Below, piece after piece: positions 50,334 to 57,835 of a stretch of 61,701 bases of DNA. The translations under genes and the position numbers were made by a program. The stretch lies in the IMG/VR virus record IMGVR_UViG_3300008120_000180, positions 1-61,701 of that record; one strand, written 5' to 3'. Under the pieces are notes generated by a model. It was not told the origin of the DNA and did not search any database. It was given only the letters and a program-made list of their open reading frames with translations. This DNA is from a virus. The first letter of the stretch is position 1; each line of letters starts with the position of its first letter.

Positions 50334-51488
50334 TTATTGTTTGTCGTCTTCAGATTCTAAAATTTGACCAGATGAATTAATTTGTACACTGTCATCAACT
50401 TTCTGATATAGCGAATAGAAAGATTTCTTTGTATCTTCATCGAATCGAGAAATACAGTAACGAATTGCCTTAACTCGATCCATACCAGTAATGATCGTAG
50501 TATTCAGAATATGAATAAGGCGACGAGTACTCACAATTTCTTCAACACCACCAACATCGTAAGTCTCACGAATAATTTTCGCCCACTCAACCAAATTCTT
50601 AACGAAGGTCAAATTTTCTTGAGTTTGTGCATTATTAGTCTTTAGAATGGCTTCTAGAATTTGCGTTTCGATTGTAACAGGTGGATATTCGTGTTCAAAC
50701 GTAATAGCAAATCGATCTAGTAGAGCTTCGTTCTGCGTATTCGAACCAATATAACGTCCGTCTTCAGAAGACTTACCTTTCGTGTTTGCCGTGGCGATAA
50801 TATTAAATCCTGGCTGTGGGAAAACGGTAGTATTAGTCTTCTTAATATAGATAGGATTACCTTCGAGGATAGGTTGCAAACACATAATCTTCGGAGATGC
50901 CAAGTTTAACTCATCGAGTAGAAGAACCGCACCTGTCTTCATAGCTGCAACAGCAGGACCATCTTGCCATACGGTTTCCCCATTAACTAGACGAAAACCT
51001 CCGACCAAATCGTCTTCGTCAGTTGTTTCTGTGATATTAGCACGAATAAGTTCACGATGATTTTCTGCGCATGCCTGGTAAACCATCTTCGTCTTACCGT
51101 TGCCAGATTCGCCTGTAATATAAACTGGATGAAAACTATTAGACTTAATAATCTTCTTTAGTAGATTGTAATCGCCGAATTTAATGAAAGATTTATCGAT
51201 TTGTGGAATTAGAGAATTAGAATTTTCTACAGAAGTAGAAATTTTATCTACATTTTTCATTGTAGTTTTCGGTACGGAACTTTCTTGAGTATTATATACG
51301 AAGGCATCACCATCAATAGCACTAACAGAAACTTTGTACAACCCACGCTTAACTTTATTATGCGGATTCGTCATAAAATCAGTAAACTGCTTCTGAAGTG
51401 AATATTTAAGAGCAACGCTCTGAATTTGTGGACGAGTCAAAGTTTCAATTCCAGGATATTCGCCCTTCAGGGCATCGATCAGATTCAT
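50334..51488 (-). CDS. MoxR/CobS-like AAA+ ATPase
   Basis: Encodes 384 residues. After a ~105-residue N-terminal region come Walker A HPVYITGESGNGKTKMVYQA near 122, the DEDDLVGGFRLVNGETVWQD pore/hairpin segment, Walker B AVLLLDELNLASPKIMCLQP near 186, sensor 1 GFNIIATANTKGKS near 217 and Arg-finger region ALLDRF. This is the MoxR class, annotated CobS in cyanophages. It is divergent from, and surely works with, the VWA protein at 51602: MoxR ATPases with VWA partners remodel protein complexes or insert metals. No evidence for a cobalamin pathway here. Confidence 0.85.
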   Translation of the reverse strand: MNLIDALKGEYPGIETLTRPQIQSVALKYSLQKQFTDFMTNPHNKVKRGLYKVSVSAIDGDAFVYNTQESSVPKTTMKNVDKISTSVENSNSLIPQIDKSFIKFGDYNLLKKIIKSNSFHPVYITGESGNGKTKMVYQACAENHRELIRANITETTDEDDLVGGFRLVNGETVWQDGPAVAAMKTGAVLLLDELNLASPKIMCLQPILEGNPIYIKKTNTTVFPQPGFNIIATANTKGKSSEDGRYIGSNTQNEALLDRFAITFEHEYPPVTIETQILEAILKTNNAQTQENLTFVKNLVEWAKIIRETYDVGGVEEIVSTRRLIHILNTTIITGMDRVKAIRYCISRFDEDTKKSFYSLYQKVDDSVQINSSGQILESEDDKQ

Positions 51489-51511
51489 TTATTATTTCTC
51501 CTTACACACTC

Positions 51512-51541
51512 AGTATACATCTCTTCGTTGATAAAAGTCAA
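51512..51541 (-). promoter_or_regulatory. Host-type promoter of the MoxR-like gene
   Basis: TTGACT (51536-51541), 18 bp, TATACT (51512-51517), with AGGAG-type ribosome site before ATG 51488. Divergent from the VWA promoter 25 bp away. Confidence 0.62.
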
Positions 51542-51565
51542 CTGTTTTTTTAAAAAAAAATGCGC

Positions 51566-51594
51566 TTGACTTTTTTCGCAGAGTATTATATAAT
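51566..51594 (+). promoter_or_regulatory. Host-type promoter of the VWA gene
   Basis: TTGACT (51566-51571), 17 bp, TATAAT (51589-51594), seven bases, ATG 51602. A leaderless start is implied; the in-frame codons upstream of 51602 overlap the promoter and cannot be used. Confidence 0.68.
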
Positions 51595-51601
51595 GGTGAA
51601 T

Positions 51602-53794
51602 ATGAATACGAACACCGCATACGAAAATCTTGCAAAGTTAATGTCAACCGAGAATATCGGTGTGACGTATGGTAATGTAGAAACTGCTTATTTTAATGTT
51701 GAGACACGAACTCTGATGATCCCGAATTGGGAAGGTCTCTCTGAAATTGAGTCTTCGCTATTGATCGCCCACGAGATCGGTCACGCTCTCTATACTCCTT
51801 CTGATACTTGGAAAAGTGCCATCGATGAAATGGGTCCTAACTTTAAAGGATACCTTAATATTGTTGAGGACGCTAGAATTGAGAAAGCTGTTAAAACTAA
51901 GTTTCCTGGTACAAAGCAGATCTTTTATTTTGGATATCAAAAACTCAGCGAGAGGGCGAATATCTTTCCGAAAGATCTCTCGATCTACACTTTTGTAGAT
52001 ATCATCAATGCTCATTATAAATTAATGGGTCCGATTCTCGGAATTAAGTTAAACGAGGCGCATCGATATTTTATCGATAAGATTGATAATATCGTATCAT
52101 TCGATGATGCTGTGACTGTTGCGAAAGAACTATTTGAATATTCCAAGGGACAGGGTCTTCATGATGAAGAAAATCTAAATAAAGAGACGAGACGTACCAC
52201 TTCTTCCAATACTACTGAAGTAAATACGAATAATACATCTTCTGAGTTAGAAGAACCTTCAGAAAAAGATAATTCAAGAAATGATTCTTTTGATAATGAA
52301 TATGATAATTCTGAAGAGAATAAATCTGAGAAAAATGAGGAAGCACCGGAATCAATTACTGCAGATTCTATTGCCGATTCATTAAGGTCGAATCTTCCTA
52401 AGAATAATATTTTTGTTGCTGATATTCCGGATCCTATTCTAAAGAATATTATTGTTCCTTTTAAAACCATAATCGAGAGTGCTTCTGGAAAAATTCAGAG
52501 ACCGATTGATCTCAAAAATGAAGATGAAGAATTTCTCAGCCCGGAAGAATTAGAAGATCTTATTGAAAAAACAAGTTTAACAACATTCACTAAGAATAAT
52601 GCTTCGAAGATTGCTTATCATAAGCAGTTATTCGAAATGCGTAAGAAAGCCTTAGAACATAAGCGTACTCTTACATTTCGCTCTGGTATATTGAATACGA
52701 ATAAGATTCATGCATATAAGTATGATGATCAAATCTTCAAGACCTTTGAAGTGAAAGAGAGTGGTAAGAAGCATGGTCTTATCTTCTTCTTGGATATGTC
52801 TGGTTCAATGGCTTCGTATATTTCTGGCGCAATCTCTAAATTGTTAGAGATTGTTCTTTTCTGTAAATCTTCAGAAATTCCTTTTCTTGTATATGGTTTT
52901 ACAACTGCATATTCTGAGTTACTTCACCCGCATGGATATAAACAAGAAAATTATAATAAATTCGAGAATTATGGGCAGATGGAATATAGAATGTCATTGA
53001 GTTATGATTTTAATTTGTTAGAATTTCTCAGTAGCGAAATGACAAATGTTGAATTTAAGAAAGGAGTTGATATCTTATTGGATCGTGTCGGTAATCGTAG
53101 AAACCGTTATGGTATGTTTGGATTAGGAGGAACTCCATTAAACGAAACCATCTTATGTCTATCTTCTATTGTTAAGAACTTTAAAAATAATACAAATGCT
53201 AAAATTGTGAATTGTGTATTCTTTACTGACGGCGCAGGACATGAATATAGATTTATTAAAAATGTTAAAAATGATAGCCAGCATATTTATGGGCATGGTA
53301 TTGATTCGTATTCAGAAAATAAATATTTTCTTTACGATTCTAAAAAGAAGAAAAACTATCTTATTAATAAATCTAATGAATTAGATCTTTCTAAGATCTT
53401 ATTAGAAGTAATGAAGAATCGTATTCCTGATACGAATATTGTTAACTTCAATATTGTAACTTCTTTAAGTAATGAAATTACAGATAAGGAAATTAAAGAT
53501 AATTATCCAACCGCCCCAAATAGATTATTAAGTCAATATAATTGGCAAGATCGACAAAATCTAGAAAATATTATTACGAATAATCCGATTATCTTAATTA
53601 GAAATAATAATAGAGGTTTTGATCAAGTATATTATCTTACTTCTGGCTGTTTAGCTAAACCAAATAACAAAAAGAATAAAATCGTATCTTCTAAAGTAGA
53701 TATTACAAATGTTAAGGAAAATTTTATTTCAAGTAGTAAGAATAAGAAAGAGATGAATAAATTAATATCTGCTTTCGTGGATATGATCGTATAA
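51602..53794 (+). CDS. VWA-domain protein with N-terminal HExxH motif (CobT-like)
   Basis: Encodes 730 residues from ATG 51602. Residues 50-70 hold LLIAHEIGHALYTPSDTW, a zinc-metallopeptidase HExxH with a downstream Glu/Asp-rich region (YLNIVEDARIEKAVK near 88, which can give the third ligand). Residues 200-260 are acidic and disordered (SSELEEPSEKDNSRND). Residues 390-600 form a VWA domain: LIFFLDMSGSMASYIS with the DxSxS MIDAS, later GMFGLGGTPLNETIL (Thr) and VFFTDGAGHE (Asp). It pairs with the divergent MoxR ATPase. Such pairs act as metal- and ATP-dependent remodelling machines; proteolysis is an added possibility. Confidence 0.8.
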   Translation: MNTNTAYENLAKLMSTENIGVTYGNVETAYFNVETRTLMIPNWEGLSEIESSLLIAHEIGHALYTPSDTWKSAIDEMGPNFKGYLNIVEDARIEKAVKTKFPGTKQIFYFGYQKLSERANIFPKDLSIYTFVDIINAHYKLMGPILGIKLNEAHRYFIDKIDNIVSFDDAVTVAKELFEYSKGQGLHDEENLNKETRRTTSSNTTEVNTNNTSSELEEPSEKDNSRNDSFDNEYDNSEENKSEKNEEAPESITADSIADSLRSNLPKNNIFVADIPDPILKNIIVPFKTIIESASGKIQRPIDLKNEDEEFLSPEELEDLIEKTSLTTFTKNNASKIAYHKQLFEMRKKALEHKRTLTFRSGILNTNKIHAYKYDDQIFKTFEVKESGKKHGLIFFLDMSGSMASYISGAISKLLEIVLFCKSSEIPFLVYGFTTAYSELLHPHGYKQENYNKFENYGQMEYRMSLSYDFNLLEFLSSEMTNVEFKKGVDILLDRVGNRRNRYGMFGLGGTPLNETILCLSSIVKNFKNNTNAKIVNCVFFTDGAGHEYRFIKNVKNDSQHIYGHGIDSYSENKYFLYDSKKKKNYLINKSNELDLSKILLEVMKNRIPDTNIVNFNIVTSLSNEITDKEIKDNYPTAPNRLLSQYNWQDRQNLENIITNNPIILIRNNNRGFDQVYYLTSGCLAKPNNKKNKIVSSKVDITNVKENFISSSKNKKEMNKLISAFVDMIV

Positions 53795-53802
53795 GTAAAG
53801 GT

Positions 53803-53985
53803 ATGGATATTATATTTAAAATAACTATTTTATTCTGTTCGATTGTGGTATTCATTGCTTTTTCAAAAATTGGTGCTACAATCGAACGTATGAAGTGGAT
53901 ATACGGAGAACATTTTATAAATGAGAAAGGTTTTCCGATGACAGTAGATAAGAAAAGCGGAAAAACTAAAATGTTGATTTTCTGA
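53803..53985 (+). CDS. Small membrane protein
   Basis: Encodes 60 residues. Residues 3-25 (IIFKITILFCSIVVFIAFSK) form a transmembrane helix or uncleaved signal; the rest is polar and basic (EKGFPMTVDKKSGKTKML). It is 8 bp after the VWA gene, same strand, with GTAAAGGT as ribosome site. No family recognised; could anchor the VWA/MoxR system or act separately. Confidence 0.5.
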   Translation: MDIIFKITILFCSIVVFIAFSKIGATIERMKWIYGEHFINEKGFPMTVDKKSGKTKMLIF

Positions 53986-54012
53986 GTAATAGAGTGTAGA
54001 AGGAAACAATAT

Positions 54013-54198
54013 ATGACAAATTTTAACTTTTTAATCGGGAAACCATTAGCAGAAGCGAAGGATTATGCGAATTCTTCTGGATTTAGTGTTAGAGTGATCG
54101 ATATGGGATTTCCTGCGGTCTTGACATGCGATTATAGTGCGAATCGTTTGAATTTTAAAGTGAAGGAAGGAAGAGTCGTTGATATCGAATTGGGGTAG
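54013..54198 (+). CDS. I78-like peptidase-inhibitor-fold protein
   Basis: Encodes 61 residues. The layout FLIGKPLAEAKDYANSSGFS, RVIDMGFPAVLTCDYSANRL, NFKVKEGRVVDIELG follows the inhibitor I78 / potato-inhibitor-like fold: 'LIGxxLxEAxxxAxxxGxxxRV...DYxxxRLNxxVxxGRVxxIxxG'. I78 members inhibit serine proteases, but in phages their role is not known. Ribosome site AGAAGGAAACA before the ATG. It follows the VWA gene cluster and may protect phage proteins from host proteases. Confidence 0.6.
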   Translation: MTNFNFLIGKPLAEAKDYANSSGFSVRVIDMGFPAVLTCDYSANRLNFKVKEGRVVDIELG

Positions 54199-54209
54199 AT
54201 TTTTTGGCT

Positions 54210-54238
54210 TTGACTTCTTCAATAATTTATAGTATAAT
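54210..54238 (+). promoter_or_regulatory. Host-type promoter before the pseT unit
   Basis: TTGACT (54210-54215), 17 bp, TATAAT (54233-54238). It leads to the 42-residue membrane gene and pseT. Confidence 0.68.
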
Positions 54239-54255
54239 GGTATAGTGAGGTTTGC

Positions 54256-54384
54256 GTGGAAAATATAATTATCGGATTTATATTTGGACTTTTAATGATC
54301 TGGATTTGTGGCGATGCGATCGCTATAATCATTAGCGAAATTAAGGATTCTTGTAAGAAAATTATTTCTGCTATTATGAAATAG
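54256..54384 (+). CDS. Tiny membrane protein with GTG start
   Basis: Encodes 42 residues from GTG 54256, with GAGG 5 bp upstream. Residues 3-26 (NIIIGFIFGLLMIWICGD onward) form a single transmembrane helix, and the C-terminal part is amphipathic and basic (IKDSCKKIISAIMK). It is the first gene after the promoter at 54210 and precedes pseT by 20 bp. A holin-like or inhibitor peptide is possible; unknown. Confidence 0.5.
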   Translation: MENIIIGFIFGLLMIWICGDAIAIIISEIKDSCKKIISAIMK

Positions 54385-54404
54385 CATTATGAGGAATTAT
54401 TGAG

Positions 54405-55337
54405 ATGCGTGCGTATATTACAATCGGATTGCCTGGATCCGGAAAGAGTACCTGGGCAAAGAGTATTGACGCAGATCGTATAAATAACGACGAGATTCGT
54501 GCTGAGATTTACGAAGAAATCGGAAATAATACTTGGTCACCGAAAGTTGAAGAACGTGTTAAGTTTGAACGTGGGGTCCATATCAGTACTTGTGCTGCTT
54601 TTGGTTTAGATATTGTTGTAGACAATACTCATCTAAATCCAAAGACACTAAATCAGATTGTATCCTTTTGCGAATCGAGAGGTTATGAAGTTGAGATTGT
54701 AGATTTCCGTCACGTTCCAATCGAAACTTGTATCCAACGTGACTTGACTAGAAAGGGAACTTCTGGTTATGTTGGTGAAAAGGTTATTCGTGATATGTTT
54801 AATAAATTTATGAAAGAACCAATTGATCGTAATCTTCCTTCTTGGGTTCCTAATCATCTCCCAGATTGTATTATTGTTGATATCGACGGAACTCTTGCTC
54901 AAATAAAGGATCGTGGCCCTTACGACGAACATAAAGTATATAATGATGATGTTCGTCGTCACGTTCTTTTCACAATCACTTCACTGATGAACGCAAATCC
55001 AGAATTGAAGGTGTTTATTTTCTCTGGTCGTTCTGATTCCTGTATGGCAGAAACGGTTCGTTGGCTTGAAGATAAATGTAATTATTATGTAATTAATTAT
55101 AGTAACATTCTTCGATATAATAATTGTATCGGAGGTTATGATGTCGAACTTCATATGCGTAAGACTGGCGATAAGCGTCGAGATTCGCTAGTCAAGACTG
55201 ATATGTACAACGAATTTGTAAAAGATAAGTATAATGTAATTGCAGTTTTCGATGATCGTCCACAAGTGATTCGTGAATGTTGGAAAGTTCTAAATCTTCC
55301 GGTATTCAATTGTGGTTTGATTGATGTAGAGTTTTAA
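54405..55337 (+). CDS. pseT: Polynucleotide kinase 3'-phosphatase (PseT)
   Basis: Encodes 310 residues (T4 PseT is 301). Kinase half: P-loop IGLPGSGKSTWAKSI at 7-21, DRINNDEIRAEIYE near 25 (catalytic Asp, Arg), DNTHLNPKTLNQIV near 69. Phosphatase half: CIIVDIDGTLAQIKDR near 160 (DxDGT), VFIFSGRSDSCM near 207, and VFDDRPQVIRECW near 285. It repairs RNA ends (5'-OH and 2',3'-cyclic phosphate) left by host anticodon nucleases, normally with an RNA ligase. No T4 Rnl1-type RNA ligase is seen in the window. Confidence 0.93.
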   Translation: MRAYITIGLPGSGKSTWAKSIDADRINNDEIRAEIYEEIGNNTWSPKVEERVKFERGVHISTCAAFGLDIVVDNTHLNPKTLNQIVSFCESRGYEVEIVDFRHVPIETCIQRDLTRKGTSGYVGEKVIRDMFNKFMKEPIDRNLPSWVPNHLPDCIIVDIDGTLAQIKDRGPYDEHKVYNDDVRRHVLFTITSLMNANPELKVFIFSGRSDSCMAETVRWLEDKCNYYVINYSNILRYNNCIGGYDVELHMRKTGDKRRDSLVKTDMYNEFVKDKYNVIAVFDDRPQVIRECWKVLNLPVFNCGLIDVEF

Positions 55338-55388
55338 TGATTTATAATATACAATGCATAAAAATAGAAGAATTGAACATCTTTAAAC

Positions 55389-55417
55389 TTGACTTTATGT
55401 TTTAAATGTGAGATAAT
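55389..55417 (+). promoter_or_regulatory. Host-type promoter of the RlaP-like gene
   Basis: TTGACT (55389-55394), 17 bp, GATAAT (55412-55417), six bases, ATG 55424. Leaderless spacing again. Confidence 0.6.
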
Positions 55418-55423
55418 AATATT

Positions 55424-56128
55424 ATGGCTGATAGATACACACTTCTTAAAGGTTTAGTTGGTTCGCATGTTTACGGATATGCGACTGAATCATCAGACAA
55501 AGATTACATGAGTGTTTATCTATCTCCATTAGATCATTATTTTGGATTGAGAAGTTCGTCAACTTCTATGACTGTAACGGATAGTGAAGATAACTGTGAA
55601 TACGAATTTCTTAAATTTATGAAATTGTGTTCTTCTTTTAATCCAAACGTAATCCCGCTTCTTTGGACAAACAAAGAAACCCAATCTGATAATTGGGATC
55701 TTGCTCTTGAACTTATAAATAACAGACATTTATTTGTTACAAAACTTGCTTACAATACTCTTGTCGGATACTCAGTCTCCCAGAGAGAAAAGGCAAGAAA
55801 ACAATTAACAGGTAAGTTAGGTGAAAAACGAAAAGATTTAATAGAGAAATATGGTTTTGATGTTAAAGCAGCAGCACACACAGTTCGGCTGCTGAAAACA
55901 GCAGAACATTTATTTAAATATAATGAAGTAGAATTAGATGTTGCTGCTGAAGAATGTGCAGAGTATCGCTCAGGTAAATATTCTTGGGAAGATTTTGAAG
56001 ATAGATTTGAAGTCTTGAAAAAGAGAGTAGATCTATCGTTTCAAGAATCTACTCTACCCGAAAAACCAGATATGGATAAAGTGAATAACTTGTGTGTAAA
56101 TGTTCTTAAATCTTTTCATTTTAAGTAA
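55424..56128 (+). CDS. RlaP-type nucleotidyltransferase
   Basis: Encodes 234 residues. LVGSHVYGYATESSDKDYMS at 10-29 is the pol-beta superfamily active site (GSxxxG...SDxD), and CEYEFLKFMKLC near 64 carries the third acidic residue. PNVIPLLWT, YSVSQREKARKQL and KAAAHTVRLLKTAEHL complete the RlaP ('RNA ligase-associated pol beta') family signature. The family is thought to act in RNA repair or end modification; it follows pseT here, which supports that. Its promoter gives a leaderless transcript. Confidence 0.8.
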   Translation: MADRYTLLKGLVGSHVYGYATESSDKDYMSVYLSPLDHYFGLRSSSTSMTVTDSEDNCEYEFLKFMKLCSSFNPNVIPLLWTNKETQSDNWDLALELINNRHLFVTKLAYNTLVGYSVSQREKARKQLTGKLGEKRKDLIEKYGFDVKAAAHTVRLLKTAEHLFKYNEVELDVAAEECAEYRSGKYSWEDFEDRFEVLKKRVDLSFQESTLPEKPDMDKVNNLCVNVLKSFHFK

Positions 56129-56162
56129 AACTAATGTGATGGAAAGATAGAAAAAACAATTG

Positions 56163-56236
56163 GCGAGCGTGGTATAGAGGTCGTGCCCTGGTCTTCCAAA
56201 CCAGAGACGTGGGATCGTATCCCGCCGCTCGCTCCA
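56163..56236 (+). tRNA. tRNA-Gly(TCC)
   Basis: Acceptor GCGAGCG/CGCTCGC, anticodon arm CTGGT-CTTCCAA-ACCAG (anticodon TCC), discriminator T and encoded CCA. The T-loop is ATCGTAT rather than TTCGANT, unusual at position 54. It stands alone, 19 kb away from the main array and on the other strand. Confidence 0.85.
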
Positions 56237-56308
56237 AAAATTATGGCTAATATAAATAAAGATGTTAGGAAAACTGACAAATACACACAAACACACAGGA
56301 GGCTCAAC

Positions 56309-56530
56309 ATGAGCAAGACACCTTACGAAGTAAGATTAGAATTGCTGAAGCTATCACAAGGATTACTTTTTGATCCAGTATACTCTAAGAGAGATACATT
56401 GATCAATGAGTGGGAACATCAAAAGGAATTAGATAAAGCTACTCCTTATCCAACTCTTCCAAGTTTTCCAACAACAGAGGATGTTATCGAAGAAGCTGAG
56501 AAGCTAAATAGATTCATAAGCAACGGATAA
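56309..56530 (+). CDS. Small conserved phage protein
   Basis: Encodes 73 residues from ATG 56309, chosen for the strong site AGGAGG 7 bp upstream; longer frames would run through tRNA-Gly. KTPYEVRLELLKLSQGLLFD and the later DVIEEAEKLNRFI are the type seen in many T4-like phages as a small conserved helical protein ('NPxEVRLExLKMAxxxL'). Function is unknown. It is followed by the GGGGACC terminator-like stem. Confidence 0.65.
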   Translation: MSKTPYEVRLELLKLSQGLLFDPVYSKRDTLINEWEHQKELDKATPYPTLPSFPTTEDVIEEAEKLNRFISNG

Positions 56531-56535
56531 AAAAT

Positions 56536-56558
56536 ATGGGGACCAAATTGGTCCCCAT
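56536..56558 (+). terminator. GGGGACC hairpin, likely terminator
   Basis: ATGGGGACC-AAATT-GGTCCCCAT, followed by TAGAGTTTTT. It begins 5 bp after the stop of the gene at 56309 and ends 10 bp before ATG 56569. The same arms occur in the stem after gp32. Confidence 0.6.
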
Positions 56559-56568
56559 TAGAGTTTTT

Positions 56569-56772
56569 ATGGAATTAAAAGAATTAAAAGAAATCAATAA
56601 ACAAATAGCCGACGAAGTATATGGTTCTGCTTTTTATTATGGAAATCTATCAGAAGAAGAATGGATAACTATTTTAACTAAATTACTCAATCAAGCAACA
56701 GAAAGAGGTTGGGTTGCCGCTGGAGGAAAAATAGAAACTGAAAAAATCAGCTATTTCTTAGATAATATTTAA
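56569..56772 (+). CDS. Small hypothetical protein
   Basis: Encodes 67 residues from ATG 56569; an earlier in-frame ATG at 56536 lies in the termin­ator stem and is unlikely. KELKEINKQIADEVYGSAFY then YGNLSEEEWITILTKLLNQA: a helical protein with a 'ERGWVAAGG' turn. No known family. Converges with the basic gene at 56778. Confidence 0.5.
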   Translation: MELKELKEINKQIADEVYGSAFYYGNLSEEEWITILTKLLNQATERGWVAAGGKIETEKISYFLDNI

Positions 56773-56777
56773 TATAC

Positions 56778-56927
56778 TTATCTTAATTTCCCCTGACCAC
56801 GATATTTTTTGAAGGTTCTTTTCTTAGACTTATTCATTGAAGACCGCTTTGGATTGCGAATATCCTGAGCGGTCTTCTTCCATTTTGCACGAGAAATAAA
56901 TGTTAAACCTTCGATAAACTTAGCCAT
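56778..56927 (-). CDS. Tiny basic protein
   Basis: Encodes 49 residues from ATG 56927, with the ribosome site AAAGGAAAATT. Sequence AKFIEGLTFISRAKWKKTAQ, then NKSKKRTFKKYRGQGKLR: about one third Lys/Arg, no acidic cluster, so nucleic-acid or ribosome binding is plausible. It is the only minus-strand gene between 51560 and the right edge. Coding support comes from the ribosome site and fitted ends; family unknown. Confidence 0.55.
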   Translation of the reverse strand: MAKFIEGLTFISRAKWKKTAQDIRNPKRSSMNKSKKRTFKKYRGQGKLR

Positions 56928-56961
56928 AATTTTCCTTTTTTTGATTTATAATTATATTTAT

Positions 56962-57192
56962 ATGACTAAACAAAACATTATCGAAAAATTAAAATCTAAT
57001 TCATTAAGAATTCATTTCACATATGCGAATGGTAAGAAGACATCTGTTTTCTGTACATTAGATATGTCTAAAATACCTGTTAATAAACAAGATAGTATTG
57101 GGCCATCTATTGAAGAAATAATTGTAGCCTGGGATCTTGAGAAACTAAAATGGATTGCCTTTAAATCGGAGAAAATCACTTCTATAGATTAA
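56962..57192 (+). CDS. WYL_2/DUF2693-like small protein
   Basis: Encodes 76 residues from ATG 56962 (a start 21 bp upstream would overlap AT-rich promoter sequence). IIEKLKSNSLRIHFTYANGK, TSVFCTLDMSKIP and VAWDLEKLKWIAFKSEKITS follow the family plan: basic helix, 'ixFTyxnGkxxxxxCTL', and the 'VWDLExxxWRxFKxxxI' strand. A longer relative lies at 30918-31229. The role of this SH3-like fold in phages is unknown. Confidence 0.68.
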   Translation: MTKQNIIEKLKSNSLRIHFTYANGKKTSVFCTLDMSKIPVNKQDSIGPSIEEIIVAWDLEKLKWIAFKSEKITSID

Positions 57193-57204
57193 TAAATAAG
57201 ATAT

Positions 57205-57834
57205 ATGTCTATTTTATCTGTAAACATACCACACTTTTATTGTTTATTGAGAAAAGAATATCTGTATAATTTGAAAGACCATTTTGGTGAATATGAACTT
57301 TGTTCTGTGTTTGGCGTAACTTCTATACCAGCAAGAGCAATTACATTTACATGTATGATTAATAATGGTTCACAAGTTGCAAGATTACCCATATCTGCTT
57401 TTTGTTGGAAAGAGTGTAATCCGCAACCACTCGAAGTTTTAGAATTATGGGATTGTTTCTCATATAATTTAACTTGTGTTTCGTATGATTATCTTAAAGG
57501 TTTAAGAGTATCATCTTTCTTAAAAGATAAGAAGTGGTATGATGGTGAATATATGTTCACCTTAGATTGGTATGGTTCACCTTATGCGGAAGATCCTGGA
57601 GAAGGTGGGTTTAAAACGGCACACATCATAAAATTAGATACAGGAAATTTTGCGGCTCAACCAAATAATAGAATTTGTTGGTATGAGCCAGCATTTATAC
57701 CAAAACCATACAAAGAATCAGAATCTAAACCAGATTATAAAGTAAATGAACACACTTGGAAATGCGAAGGACGATCTAAATGGTATACAGAAAATTCTGA
57801 TAAATATTTCTACGAGATAACACAGGAAAACTAA
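57205..57834 (+). CDS. Conserved phage protein, unknown function
   Basis: Encodes 209 residues. Distinct conserved blocks: VRREYLY-type start (LLRKEYLYNLKDHFGEYELC), SVFGVTSIPARAITFTCMI, RLPISAFCWKECNPQPLEVL, ELWDCFSYNLTCVSYDYLKG, and MFTLDWYGSPYAEDPGEGGF, then AAQPNNRICWYEPAF. I recall this pattern as a widespread conserved protein of marine and other tailed phages with no assigned function. It is directly before a virion gene (1 bp gap), so a structural or assembly role is likely. Confidence 0.72.
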   Translation: MSILSVNIPHFYCLLRKEYLYNLKDHFGEYELCSVFGVTSIPARAITFTCMINNGSQVARLPISAFCWKECNPQPLEVLELWDCFSYNLTCVSYDYLKGLRVSSFLKDKKWYDGEYMFTLDWYGSPYAEDPGEGGFKTAHIIKLDTGNFAAQPNNRICWYEPAFIPKPYKESESKPDYKVNEHTWKCEGRSKWYTENSDKYFYEITQEN

Positions 57835-57835
57835 G

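Noticed and set aside
50334-53794. Cobalamin (cobaltochelatase) genes
   Set aside because: No CobN or other cobalamin genes; AAA+/VWA pairing is generic, so a vitamin pathway is not supported.
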